Positions 1 to 11,384 of a DNA stretch of 64,000 bases are shown piece by piece. The DNA is taken from contig JAQJZZ010000011.1 in the NCBI GenBank assembly GCA_030077755.1, positions 620,001-684,000 of the forward strand. The letters are read 5' to 3'. The DNA is from Filosporella fistucella. Its lineage: Eukaryota; Ascomycota; Leotiomycetes; Helotiales. Position 1 is the first letter of the stretch, and every line of letters starts with the position of its first letter. The position numbers were made by a program, and so were the translations under genes. The notes beneath the pieces were generated by a model. That model searched no databases, was not told the DNA's origin, and worked only from the letters and a program-made list of their open reading frames with translations.

Positions 1-12
1 GGAACATTCTGA

Positions 13-847
13 CTCCACACAGGCACGAGACGCAAGATAATTTCTAGAACTATAGATGGAGAAACCATCGTGAAAGAGAGATGGACTTGTTGCAACCTAT
101 ATCACACCCACGAGGGATGCAAAACAAATCCTCATATCGATGCCGCTGTCTATTCTAAAGACTTAAAGGCCCAATTGAGAAAGGCAAAACAAGAGCACAA
201 AGACGAAACATTTGCTCGTTGCTATTCCTGCACGCTTGACAAACCGATCAAGCTAGATGAATATGAAGCCTTGAGCGCGGCTTTCAAGTGCGAGGATTGC
301 ACGTAGAAGTGTGTTATAGTAGGAGTAGGCTGTAAACATTGTGATTCAGAGAGTTACCTGGATACCACTGTGTTGGCTGTGCAACACAAGGGAGGATATT
401 CGTGTGGTGCCTGTATTCGAGTACACGAAGTGAAGCGTGCAGGACGCCGCGAATGTGCCAAAACCGAGCTGCTCGATGGTTTTACAAGGGGCAGGTGGGG
501 GATTAAGGACTTTGTCTGTGGTGAATGTGTCAGTGATGTCAAGAAAATATACTGTGAAGAATGCGGTGAGCCAGAGAGACTCGATTTCCACGCAAGGGAT
601 GAAGCTATGGACAGGTTTGGTAGAGGTTTTTACTGTGATGACTGTGTCGACGGGGGCATTGTTGAGCGGCGACAGTGCGAGGGTTGCAAGGCAATAGGTT
701 CATGGTGAGTCGAGTGAAAAGTACCCAGTATTTATTTGTGATGGTTGTAACGTTCGGGAAGCTTCTCTGTGGGATGATGGTTATTATTGGGTTCCCAAAC
801 TCTCCGAATGTTGCGTTTGTAATTTGGCTCGGATCAGAGACAGGTAG
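13..847 (+). pseudogene. Cysteine-rich CxxC-repeat protein, apparently broken
   Basis: One reading frame is open from position 13 to 303 and continues after an in-frame TAG (304-306) to 705. The match to the pattern then resumes one base later and runs to a TAG at 845-847. Taken across these two breaks, the protein is a series of CxxC pairs: CxxC about 25 residues before a (Y/F)xCxxC, at least three times, ending in a CCVC. This looks like tandem zinc-ribbon or LIM/Stc1-like modules, but I do not recognise the family. No ATG is seen in frame near the left edge, so an upstream exon probably lies outside the window. GTGAGT at 705 could be a donor and GT at 303 could start an intron, but no acceptor that restores the frame at a normal intron length was found. 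The simplest reading is a decayed gene; unusual splicing is the alternative. Confidence 0.5.
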
Positions 848-1232
848 CAATTTGGAATATTGACTTATTGGTGATCATGAGAGGGTTCCTTACTCCGATG
901 GTCTTGATGAATAATCCTGATCCCGGAGAAGGGTAGCTACCGTCTTGTACAGGAAGGGAAGGGGGAAGGAACCTTACACATAGAAGTCACTATATTCTCA
1001 TTCGACATAGACAAAATGATAGACAGATTCCTTCCTTGAAATTTACATAATGCACCGTATACCAAACGCCAGAATGCCCATTCCCACCGCCAGGCCAAGA
1101 AATAGCCCAGACTCATGTTACATGTAGTACGCCGTCAATGCTGTTTCTGTATGGCAACCGTTACCCATTCCATGCATACAAATCACTCTCTCCGTCTTTC
1201 AGCTACTCAAAGTATAGTAGTTGTACCTCCAC
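848..1232. other. Intergenic, 3' flanks
   Basis: No gene was recognised here. It holds the 3' flank of the broken cysteine-rich gene and of the minus-strand zinc-finger gene. Confidence 0.5.
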
Positions 1233-2600
1233 TTAATTAGGTGAGCTCAAAGTCTGACTACTCTCCGAACCGCCTCTTGCACCACTCGAAGCAGCGCCAT
1301 TACCATTGACCTCAGGCTTTGTCTTCTTCTCTGGTAGAATAGGGGGAGGTAAAGTTTTCGAAGCAGAATTATCTTTGCCTCCATATAACCATTTTGATTT
1401 CTTCTTAATTGGGATAGCAGTGGCCTTTTTGACTGGCATCTTCGGCTTGCTAAGCTTCTTCTTCTTCTCGGTGCTACTTCCAAAATCGCCATCTCGGTCA
1501 TCGTCACCGTCCTCATCGACCTCTTCATCACTCAAAGGAGGTTTTTCTGCAAAGCTCAGGTTACTTGATTGTTGGGATGCGCTTTTTGACATCTTTGTAC
1601 CAGAAGCTTTTAACTTCGTGGCCGGGTTCTTTTTCAGGGGCTTCTTCTTCTTTTGAGGAGACTCATCGTCATCGAGGTCATCAATTGGATCACGCTTGTT
1701 GGGACTGCTGCGATTGTTCTTAGAATTTGCGGACGGAGCTGGGGTCGAGTTTCGGGATTTATCAGAACTGTTTCCGTTTTGGCTTCCGTTTCCATTGCCC
1801 TCCTTAATTTTGGAATAAGCATTGCGAGCAGATTCTCGAGTATTGCCACCAATACACTTTGCCATATGATTATTCATGCGTTTGATGGGCATGAACTTGT
1901 CGCAATTTTGACATTTTGAGTGAGGGAAGGCAATTGGCTTAGCCGGGCCTTCTGCAGGTGGGGAACCTCCTTGACTTCCATTCGGGGTATCTGCTTTTGT
2001 CGGATCGATCATATCTTTCTTCTTCTTGCCTCGACCAGGACCATCCGGTACAAAAGTTTGCCCGTAGATATCATGATGTGGTTTGACAATGAACGGGCGT
2101 TTATTGCAGTACACAACCCCAGGTTCAGGCTTTTTGGCACCAACACCATCGGTCGGGTGGAGAAGACGAGGAAGCTTGCATTTGGGGCAGCGGATCTCAC
2201 TGATATTCTCCAATGGGTTTCCCTTTAGGTATATTGCTCCGTTCTCATAAACAGCTGCTTCAGTCTCAACTTTGTGGGGAAGAGCAGCTACACCAGATAA
2301 TTCGTCGGGATCGTTTGGGTTGCTTTGATCGGCTTTCTGCTCAACCAATATGGCAGCAGTAACTCCTCGAGCAATTTTCTCCTCCCGATGTGTGTTCATA
2401 AGCAATTCGGCAATGATGTTGTAGACAGTGGAATCGAGCACAGCATATGCCTAACGTCAGGGTGAGCAACTGGTACTTTGAAGGCAAAAACATGAAATGA
2501 TGCGGAAAATTACCTCTTTCTCTATGGGATCGTGTTCGTCATTTGGATCTGGAACTATTATACCCCACTCCTCAGGTTCGTAATCGTCGTTGGTAGACAT
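1233..2600 (-). CDS. Sgf11-type C2HC zinc-finger protein (candidate SAGA deubiquitinase-module subunit)
   Basis: Two exons: 2600-2514 (29 codons) and 2450-1233, giving 434 aa. The intron has GTAATT and TTAG ends. The start is the ATG at 2600, followed by an acidic N-terminus. Residues about 33-65 form a helix with HREEK near its end. A CPKC motif lies near residue 90. At about residue 185 is CQNCDKFMPIKRMNNHMAKC, that is CxxC-x12-H-x3-C, which resembles the Sgf11/ATXN7 finger that binds the nucleosome acidic patch. The remainder is a low-complexity Lys/Ser/Asp tail with basic runs consistent with nuclear location. The protein is much longer than yeast Sgf11, so a SAGA role is inference from the finger and helix only. 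It is divergently arranged with the GNAT gene, 530 bp apart. Confidence 0.6.
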
Positions 2601-3130
2601 TTTGTGCTGGGCACCAGCCTTGCTGTACTGCAATCTGCGAATTTGGGAAAAGGAACGTCCGCAAGGCAGATTGAAAACTGGTTGCAATGAGATGCAAAAG
2701 AGATGGAGGAGCCAAGGACGAGGAATGGCATTTTATTTTCGCTTCTTCATGAACAATTGAGCATTGTGGAAATAATTAATATTGAACTTTGGCGTTGAAG
2801 ATACTCAATAGCAAGAACAATAGATGCTATTGTCCTGAAACTGGGAGAGCTCACGGGCTGTTTCTGCCGCGCTAAATGATTGCACAACACAGTCAACGGA
2901 AAGCGGTGTGAGCTCGATCCGCTGAAAGGGGCAAAGGGACCACTAACTCCTCGTCATATCTTTTTGTCGAGGAGGCCAGATCTAGGAGGGGATGTGAATG
3001 AGTGTGTTGAGTCGGTTTGGCACATAAATCGAGGACAAGACTCTGCAGACAAGAGACTCTTCGAGGTTATTCTTGTTCTCCGTCCTGCACATTAACACAC
3101 AGCACGCGATTGCCAGCTATACTTGTCACG
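2601..3130. promoter_or_regulatory. Divergent promoter region
   Basis: This 530-bp gap separates the divergent starts of the Sgf11-like gene (2600, minus) and the GNAT gene (3131, plus). It should hold both promoters. I see no clear consensus element. Confidence 0.45.
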
Positions 3131-4204
3131 ATGGACGCCAATGGAACGTCAAACACGTTGAATGCGCGTGCTCAACCCTCTATCCGATCATTCTTCCAAC
3201 CTCGACAACCAAGTTACACGGCACCTCCTGGTGCTATTGTATCCAAATCAGATAACTCACTACCTACAACCTCGACCTCCAATTTGCCCCCAATAGCACC
3301 CAAATCTACCAAAAGCAAACCCTCAAAATTGCCTCCGCAAGCTACTATCTCCACATTCTCCGAGTCTCATATTCAACCCCTTCGCAGAATCAATTCGCTG
3401 CTTCTCCCGATCAATTACCCTGATGCTTTCTACCACAAAATCTTATCCCCAGATCCACCTATATCCTTCTCCAGAGTAATAACCTGGACCGACCCCTCCA
3501 ATGCCGAAACAAAGGTTATAGGTGGAGTCGTTTGTCGACTTGACCCCGCCCTTGCACCAGAGTCGACTCCCCAGATTCCAGTCTACATACCTGGCAACTA
3601 CGACATATACATTCAAAGTCTGGCTCTCCTTTCTCCCTACCGAAGGAAAGGTTTAGCAGCAGCAGTACTAGATGAAGTCGTCGAATCAGCAATTACACAA
3701 ACCGAGTACCGAATTGCAAGTTTATATGCGCATGTCTGGACTGAAAATGAAGAGGCGTTGGAATGGTATTCTGCACGAGGGTTCAAGCCCGAGGGGCCCG
3801 TTTTGAATGGATACTACAGACGCTTGAAGCCAGATACTGCTTACATTTTCCGAAGACGTCTTACCACCATTGATCACTTACAGAGTGCACAATCTGATCT
3901 AAAGCAAGTACAAAGTGTGCCGACACCTCCAATATCTCAGCCAGCAACGCCACCAATTGCAAATGCAGTGGGCCAGAGACCTGGTGCTCCGCCTTCTGCT
4001 CGTTCATTCCAGGAGAAAGGCCCGGAGCGGGAGTGGAATGATCTACCAGAAGATGTGCTGGGTAATGCATTGTTGAAACCACCTTCTAGACTCAATTCTA
4101 GAGAGGGGAGTGCCACAAGCTCTAGAAGCAGTTCTAGAAGCGGCACTGAAAAAGCAAAGAAAAAGCGAGTCTATCCTGCTGCTGCATTTGGAGGTCAAAA
4201 TTAG
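3131..4204 (+). CDS. GNAT N-acetyltransferase (NAA50/San-like) with an N-terminal PIP-box motif
   Basis: A single exon of 357 aa. The ATG at 3131 is preferred because the upstream codons are not protein-like. The GNAT fold covers about residues 95-240. It has the acetyl-CoA-binding turn RRKGLA (R/QxxGxA type), then a beta strand and NEEALEWYSARGF, typical of NAA50-like N-alpha-acetyltransferases. Residues 15-22 read QPSIRSFF, an exact fit to the PCNA-interacting PIP box (Q-x-x-I/L/M-x-x-aromatic-aromatic), inside a disordered N-terminus. The C-terminal third is Pro/Ser/Arg-rich and ends in basic residues. NAA50/San is linked to sister-chromatid cohesion in animals, and Eco1 cohesin acetyltransferases carry PIP boxes. 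No Eco1-type C2H2 finger is seen here, so this is not simply Eco1. Confidence 0.8.
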   Translation: MDANGTSNTLNARAQPSIRSFFQPRQPSYTAPPGAIVSKSDNSLPTTSTSNLPPIAPKSTKSKPSKLPPQATISTFSESHIQPLRRINSLLLPINYPDAFYHKILSPDPPISFSRVITWTDPSNAETKVIGGVVCRLDPALAPESTPQIPVYIPGNYDIYIQSLALLSPYRRKGLAAAVLDEVVESAITQTEYRIASLYAHVWTENEEALEWYSARGFKPEGPVLNGYYRRLKPDTAYIFRRRLTTIDHLQSAQSDLKQVQSVPTPPISQPATPPIANAVGQRPGAPPSARSFQEKGPEREWNDLPEDVLGNALLKPPSRLNSREGSATSSRSSSRSGTEKAKKKRVYPAAAFGGQN

Positions 4205-4575
4205 GCTTGGGGTCGCTATTTTGGAGTTGGTGGAAAAGGAGTTTATATCATTTCGCATGACGTGTTTGGTAGACATGTATTTCATGTAAGAGCCATGGCT
4301 AGGAGTTAATGTTGCTACAAAGGATGGAAAAGTGATGAGCATTTGCAGGATTGGGATTATAAGTTTAGATCTGCAGTTCACGACTGCCGAGGCTGTTCTG
4401 GAATTGGTCAATATGCTTTTGAATTGATTATCATCGTTTGTGATGACAAGTCTCACTGCCTCAATTTTTCCCCCTTTGTGAGACGCCTATATGCCTTCGC
4501 CAATACCTTACAAATGCCTGCCCGTCACGCCACGCCTTGCAATGCAAATTCCAACTCGCCATCCATGCTAATAGC
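4205..4575. other. Convergent intergenic gap
   Basis: This lies between the 3' ends of the GNAT gene (plus) and the signal peptide peptidase gene (minus). Nothing beyond 3' untranslated sequence was recognised. Confidence 0.4.
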
Positions 4576-6501
4576 TCATGTGAGTTTCAACTTCTTAGAC
4601 CGGTCCTTAGGCTCTGACAATGAAAAGAGGAAGACATGATGAGCATGCTCGTCCTTCTCGTCTTTTTTCTTGTTACCTGGTGCTACCTGAGGAACCAATT
4701 AGCTTCGGAATTTGGAAAACTTCCGCAACAGTAGTAACTTACAATTGTAGAAGCATCACTGACAGAGGTGATTTCAGTCTCACTCCCAATAGACTGTGTT
4801 CCAGAAGTTTCGACCGTGCCACTGCTCGCCGACTCATCGCTACTTTTCCCGCCAGTAAAAATCTTCATTTCGGGCTTCTCTTTCGAGTCTGTTTCCTTCT
4901 TCTCGAATCCCCACTCTCCGTCTTCAGTATATTCCCACATCAATGGAACTTCTTTTCTGACCAAAGCAGTACCCCAAAGGGCAATCAATACCCCAGGAAC
5001 AAGATAGAGAAGAGCAGGTTGAGCATGTCTGTAGATGTTCATTACAACAAGGGTAACAATCATGGCTACGATGTAGCCTACGATACTAGCCTTGAAATAT
5101 ATCTTTGAGAAACGTGCTCCATCGGCGGCCGTGGTTTCGGAAGATCTTTTGATACTGCGAGTCCAGAATCGCTCTCCCCACTGTCCAGTCGCCTCAACGT
5201 ATGTTTCACGAACCACAACATCCTTTGCAAATTCTGATAGTAATGCTGGCTTGGTTACTATTCGTTGTTGGCGAAGATAATGTAGGTAAAGATCGAATCT
5301 CAATGCCAAGGCCATCATAATACCAGGAAGAACTACATCACCGAGACCAAGCATACTTCCGTTCTTAGGACCTGGAAAGACGAGTTTGATGGGGACATCT
5401 AGAGAAGTGGCTACAGTTACCATAAGAGGAGTGTAGAAAACCATGGTGATATCGTAGATGAACAGTCCTGTAAGAACGAGGGTACCAGTCCAGAACGTGG
5501 TGGGAGATAGAATCGGTAGAGTGCCATAACAGAATCCGAAACCAATTAGGTTAGTGAGCAACCAGGGTTGACCTGTCAAGTTGTATGTTGCGATTGCTAC
5601 TACGCCAGCTACCAAACCGATAACATCATTGAGCTTGACATGGCTCTTGGCACTGAAAACACCTACAAATAAGTTAACACTGAGTTTCGGATACCTGAAA
5701 TCCTAAAATACAGGTGTAATCAAGGATGGCTGAAATACTGACCTTGGAGATGTCCTCGGAATATCCAATGCTTATAAAACGCAGCACGAACAGCCCACAG
5801 GGTCTTCGTAACATTATCCGAGAATTTGATGGTAGATAAGAAGCCAGGGAAAGGATTGGTTTTGTCTTCAACGAACTTGCGATGAACTTGGACTCTAGAT
5901 TTACTGACTGGTCCAGTAACTTGCTGGGACAGAAGTGGTTCAATAAAGTAAGTTTCCTTTCCTGAAGACCAAACAGAAGGGAAAATGAAGGTAGTGACCA
6001 CATTTAGAAAATCTGCTGCTAGCCGGCCAATACCGAAGATTCCAAGGGCTGAACAAAATTAGCTGAATGTCCTGAAATGGAAAATTGAATATTTTGGGAT
6101 ATCTTACCAGAGAAGTACCAATTCAAAATTTTGTTCAGAATCTTCGGATTCTCCAACCATTTAATGACCAGATAAAGTCCTCCGAGAGTTATTCCCGCCA
6201 TAACAGGAAACATGATAGCATCACTTGGCGTCAACCCTTCCATCGTCTGCTCAACCTCTAATTCATCATCGTCTTCATCCGTTTCCTTTTTCTCTGGTGT
6301 TGCTGCGGACGGAGGTCTCCGTAACGAGGCATGGGAGCCTATGTAGATTGGGAATATGGCTGATAAAACGAGGTGGATGTACATTTGCCACGACTCTCGG
6401 CTGGCATAAATATAGTATGCCCATTTCCCAATAGACTGTAGGACCGGGCTATCGCCGGTAAAGTATGAGAAGAAGGCATCCATGGCTGCTGTATCGTTCA
6501 T
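4576..6501 (-). CDS. Signal peptide peptidase (intramembrane aspartyl protease)
   Basis: Four exons: 6501-6108, 6048-5743, 5662-4743 and 4686-4576, giving 576 aa. All junctions are GT-AG and keep frame. The two catalytic aspartates lie in the family motifs FIYDITMVF (YD) and LGLGDVVLPG (GxGD), and the PAL motif is present as QPALLYLVPG. Several hydrophobic segments flank them, as expected for a nine-helix presenilin/SPP protein. The C-terminus is lysine-rich and cytosolic (ends KKLKLT). The last exon is short and is missed if the GTAAGT donor at 4742 is read through. The expected role is cleavage of leftover signal peptides and tail-anchored proteins in the ER membrane; in filamentous fungi SppA also links to hypoxia/SREBP signalling. 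It is divergent from the cyclophilin gene. Confidence 0.92.
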
Positions 6502-6980
6502 GACCTCAAGACTTGAAAGGAGGAAACACGTGAGGGTGCAACAGTTTGGGTGGTGGAGTTGAAGCCAGAGTGTGTTTAAAGAGCGTGGTCACCAGGAGGG
6601 AAAAAATTGGCTTTTCGAGTCCTACCTATCTTAACTCGAGTAAATACCATGCGTTCATGTTTAAAAGTGAATATGTTCGAGGCTTGATACCAGCTGTTTG
6701 CAGTACTGAATCAATAGTTGGCAGGCTAGGTGGCGGCGAAGGGTCTGGGACAAGGATGCTGAGGCAAGGCCAGGTTTTTCGGCAACTGTTCAGCCTTGTG
6801 GGACTGCAGCAAACAACAACAAGCAAGTCGAATTAAGACCAAATCATAGAGAGGCTATCCATTGCACATCAACCATTTGTCAGCCTCTGCAAATAGTCCC
6901 TGCCAAACTTCTCATCAAGTCTGAAAGATTTTCCTTCATTGCTCGAAGACTAATTGCTTCCGGCGCAAACTCTTCTCAAA
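6502..6980. promoter_or_regulatory. Divergent promoter region (SPP / cyclophilin)
   Basis: A 479-bp gap between divergent starts. The last 100 bases are CT-rich, as is usual for fungal 5' leaders. No specific factor site is claimed. Confidence 0.4.
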
Positions 6981-7563
6981 ATGGCTACCAATATTGCCCT
7001 CGAAACTACAATGGTATTTATCCGTTTGCTGTCAGTACGATGCGCTCTAACATAATTCCAGGGCACGATTGTAGTAGAACTCTACCATGACCACGCACCA
7101 AAGGTATTTTACTCCCCTCCACCAAAATAACCCCTCTAACACCGCCCAGACATGCAAAAACTTCAGCACCCTTGTCTCAAGAGGCTACTACTCGAACATT
7201 CTCTTCCACCGCATCATCCCCAATTTCATGCTTCAAACAGGTGATCCCACCGGTACCGGCCGAGGTGGCTCTTCCATTTACGGCGATAAGTTTGAGGACG
7301 AGATATCCGCCTCGTTGAAACATACTGGAGCGGGGATACTGAGTATGGCGAATAGTGGGCCGAATACGAACGGGAGCCAGTTCTTTATTACATTGGCACC
7401 GACACCGTGGTTAGATGGGAAGCATACCATTTTTGGAAGGGTGACGAGAGGGATGGGGGTGGTTAAGAGAATGGGTTTGGTGAGGACTGGAGCGGAGGAT
7501 AGGCCGGTGGAGGAGGTAAAGATTGTTAGTTCGAGGATATTGGAGGCTGATGCAGAAATCTGA
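6981..7563 (+). CDS. Cyclophilin-type peptidyl-prolyl isomerase (PPIL1/Cyp1-like)
   Basis: Three exons: 6981-7013, 7062-7103 and 7150-7563, 162 aa in total. It is a single cyclophilin domain with no targeting sequence, so it is probably cytosolic or nuclear. Active-site motifs are intact: [14 protein letters not shown] with the catalytic arginine, the GSQFFITL strand, and [12 protein letters not shown]. Length and the short N-terminus ([14 protein letters not shown]) match the PPIL1/Cyp1 group, which associates with the spliceosome in animals. It ends 249 bp before the convergent NT-C2 gene. Confidence 0.93.
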
Positions 7564-7812
7564 GTACATATGCGAAATATGGTAGATCTGCATGGCATGG
7601 CGTTACGGACGGGACTTGTTGAAATTCACTCAGGTTTCGAGATGACAGGAAAAGTGAGAGATTTTACTTCCCAGCCAGGGCTGAGGTCTCGGGCTTCATA
7701 CTCCAGATGTATTACATGACTATGGCCAAGCAAACGCCACCCAAATTGCCGCCAAACGCCAAATCAGTACAAAAAAGCCGTTCATATGTACTTGTACAAG
7801 TACCTGTACGCC

Positions 7813-9043
7813 TCAATTGACTGTGCCGGGTAGCCTCCACGCCACCAGATCATCTCGGATATCAAACTCATCGACCTCTTGAGCCTGTCTAAATCCAGTC
7901 CTGCCTCTGTCCGATGAGTTTTCGGACGAAATATCTTGATGCATACTGTCAGCAGAGGGAGAAGGGCCTAAAGTTTCCCGACTCCTCGAGTGCTTGTGTT
8001 CACTATGTCCACTTCTAGGGGTACTTTTCCCAGTAATCGTACTTTGAGATTGCGAACTCTTCAAGCTGCCTCCCGAATTTGTTCTATGATGTCGCCCGTG
8101 CTGTTGTTCATCACTTGCACTATCTTCATGTCGAGTAACCCGAGGAGTTGCAATATTCTCGCGCTTCCAGCCTGTCCCTCCATTAAAGATATCCTCGACA
8201 CATTGGTCAGCTGGCAATTCCGCTGCATGTGCTGCCCAGGAAGCTGCCAGCGTCCTACGATACATATCTTGCAGTTCTCCGTGATCCCGGGACTTATGTA
8301 TACTAGGCATATCTGAATTTGGTCAACACTATGTCTCGAGAGCCCCAGCGGAAAAACTTACGACCTATATCATCCTGCTCAGCCTGTTCCCCAGACATTA
8401 TACCTGCTATTCCTCCAAACACAGGAGCACTCCTCAGAGGAGGCGCAATAAAATTCCTCTCCCCATCCACCTGCTTCATCAAAATCCCAATCTTCAGAGT
8501 ACTATTGATTTTGCTATCCTGCATTAAATACCGGCGGACAATTCCATCGTCTCCATCTTGCCCCATCTCACTCTCCTCCACATACTCTGCCAAATTTAAG
8601 CTGACATAGCCCAGTGTGATCTTCTCGCCTCTCCCCGCTATACTGTAATCCTGTACAACCTCGAAATTGATAAAGCATTCTTGTAGCTTGTTCGCCTTGT
8701 CGATGGTAAGTCGGATAGGTATTGTGCGAGTATATTCCCATGCGACTTTGTGTTCTTTGATAGGTGATCGATCGGTACGCCCGCGATGCTCCGCTGAGGT
8801 GGAGGAGGGGAGATGCCATTTTATGAACGAGGTTCCGGTGACGAGGGGTACATTATTGAGGTCGATTATCTGCTTTCTGTTAACACTGTGGCATAATTTC
8901 GAAAATTTAAATTCAAACCTTGAGTATCAAGTCAAACTTTGGCTATGAAATTGTTAGTAAAACCATCTTCGAGTCTCCGGCGCATGTAGAAGAAAGAGTA
9001 TACGGACCCGTCGAGCCTTGGAGACTAGTAGGTGAGACAGCAT
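7813..9043 (-). CDS. EEIG1/EHBP1-type N-terminal C2 (NT-C2) domain protein
   Basis: Four exons: 9043-9008, 8942-8919, 8869-8362 and 8312-7813, giving 355 aa with frame-consistent junctions. The two first exons are only 36 and 24 nt; TTACTAAC at the first intron is a canonical branch site. The first donor, GTCCGT, is weak. Residues about 13-150 form an NT-C2 domain: PKFDLILK, then the typical DLNNVPLV and FIKWHL, with a later strand AEYVEE. The rest is Ser/His/Arg-rich and disordered. Relatives in animals (EEIG1, EHBP1) tie membranes to the cytoskeleton and endocytic traffic. The fungal role is not established. Confidence 0.85.
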
Positions 9044-9283
9044 TGTTAGTTGTTGATCGCATCGCATTTTTCGAAACAGATTCACTTACTTAACGGATTC
9101 ATGCTCTATAGAGTACAAGGAATGCGGGTCACAATGTGGCAGTCGCAGTCGAGCAGCTGATGTCTCATTGTGGTTTCTGATGAGGGAAGTTCGGATGACA
9201 TCGCAGTAGCCTCGCATGACGACGCCCACTAAAACTCGGACTTTTCAGCCTTCTGCCTTTTTCAACTACATCTCTGATCATTG

Positions 9284-10745
9284 ATGGATGTTTCTGGCGA
9301 CGAGGTCGCGGAGGTGGTGCTGAATGAATTCCACAAGTGGCCCCAGAAGAGGAAACCTCTAGTGAGGGGGAATGGAGTCCTTGAATGGGTTTCGCTGAGC
9401 GGAATTGTTGCACAAGGTTGAGCCCCTGATAACCTGGTGCAGATCATGAGGCTGATGTTTTGGGCAGTACGAGGCAATTTGACTTGCATATCAGTAGCGT
9501 ATGATCTTTCTTCCCTTAAATTGCCATTCATTGCTTACTGTATTAGTACTGGTATGAAATGTTTGCCACAAAATAAAATATCCAGGGCTCAAGGCATTGT
9601 GCTTCATGATTGGCATGCAGAGATTTTGGCAATCCGCTCTCTAAATCGGTTTCTTCTTGAAGAATGTTATGCCCTGGCTTTATCTCAAAAGCAGGAATCA
9701 GAGTATGTCCGCCTGAGAGGGCAAGACGAGAGGACCAAGGAGAGCTTCCAACCCTTTGCTCTTCATGATGGAATCAAGCTTCACATGTATTGCTCCGAAG
9801 CCCCATGTAAGTAGAATCCTACAGTTTTCCGCCACTAAGCTGGAGTACTTCGACCATGATACCAAATCCTTGAATTCTCATTTCCATCAATCATATTACC
9901 GAGTAGAGTTCTTCGAGTGCCATACTAACAAAACTCCAGGCGGAGACGCAAGTATGGAACTCACGATGGCAGCCCAAGAAGATGCAACTCCCTGGGAATT
10001 ACCTCCAAAAGATAGCGACTCCTCCTCTCTCTTGCCAAGTGATAACCCTCTCCACGGACGAGGCTATTTCTCCTCCCTCGGTTCCGTCCGCCGTAAACCC
10101 TCTCGCCCAGACGCCCCTCCAACTCTCTCCAAATCCTGCTCTGACAAACTTTCCCTCAAACAAAGCACCTCTATTCTCTCCTCCCTGACATCCCTCATTA
10201 TCTCGCCCAGGAACGCATATCTCCATACCCTCACTCTTCCCGAATCCCAGTTCTCCGTTACAGCATGTACCCGCTCCTTCTCCCCAACAGGGCGCCTATC
10301 TCCTCTCTCAAACAAAAAATGGGAAGGTGGATACGCATACACACCCTTCTCCATCCTCACTACAACCAAAGAATATTCCTATTCCCGCCGTCAAACCCTC
10401 TCTCCAAACACAAAACTCGTTCCCTCATCCATTTCTACAGCCCACTCTCCTCTCTTCACCGAAACAACAATAGGCGGCACACTCCAAGGACGCAAGCAAT
10501 TCTCAATCAAAGGAGCAAGTCTTTTATGCAAAAAGAGTACCTGGAAGCTAGCCCTGGAGATCGTAGTGGCGGTTAGTGTGCCAGTGATTGAAGAGAGTTT
10601 GAGAGCGGAGAGATATAGGGATGTTAAAGAGGGAGAGCTGCTGGAGGGGAGGAGGAAAGTCAAAGGGGAAGTGAGGGATGTGCTGAAAGGATGGGTAATG
10701 AATGAAGGGGACGAGGAGTGGGGTTTGGGGGGAGAGGAGAAGTAG
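9284..10745 (+). CDS. tRNA-specific adenosine deaminase TAD1/ADAT1
   Basis: Four exons: 9284-9416, 9468-9498, 9547-9806 and 9940-10745, 409 aa. The adenosine deaminase domain spans most of the protein. The catalytic zinc-binding HAE is in LHDWHAEILAIRSLNRFLL, and the two cysteine ligands come from the C-terminal motif SEAPCGDASMEL and a later Cys. The N-terminal strand LTCISVATGMKCLPQNK is split by an intron after a 31-nt exon. The family converts A37 to inosine next to the anticodon of tRNA-Ala. The starts of this gene and of the NT-C2 gene are only 240 bp apart, so they share a divergent promoter. Confidence 0.92.
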
Positions 10746-11384
10746 AATGAATACCGAAATGTTTGTGAGTTTCTTGAATTTACTGTTGTCTCAGCTGCCT
10801 TGAGAATGTCGAGCTTTCGACTTAAATTCTTTACTTAAAGCAATTGTGGAAATTTGTAATGTGTGACTATCTCTCAGTTAAATGTAACCGAGAAGTTTTT
10901 CGGCCCTCAGGTCTGCTACGTTGGTATTCTTTTGCGCTAGCAATCGGTCACTGGACCAATAAGTTTTATCTAGATCATATGGATCATCTATAAGCCGATC
11001 GATACACAGGTATGGATTAGCGTCTTTCAAAAGATATTCTCAGGTGCGCAATCAATCAAGTACCACAACAACAACAATAGCACATGGACGCGTTTCATTA
11101 TCACTCAACTCATAATATGCGCACGTAAAGTTTGCAAAGTATCTTCATTTCATTTATCAGCAGTTGATACTAACTGTCAAACTGATTGAACTCATCAGGA
11201 GCCGAAAATGAAGAAGGAAGCGGGCGAACTCGAAACTGGGTATCAACGCCATGTCGCCTCGCGTCCCAAAGCAAAACGGCCACCCAAGTCGCAACGAAAA
11301 TAACATCAACCCATTTGCCATGGCGAGAAAAAAAAACCTAAACCCAATATGAGAAGTTTCACGGTGTGATATCTCGTTGGGAAA
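10746..11384. other. Convergent intergenic gap
   Basis: No gene is seen between the 3' ends of TAD1 and the RGS gene. The sequence is AT-rich. Confidence 0.4.
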
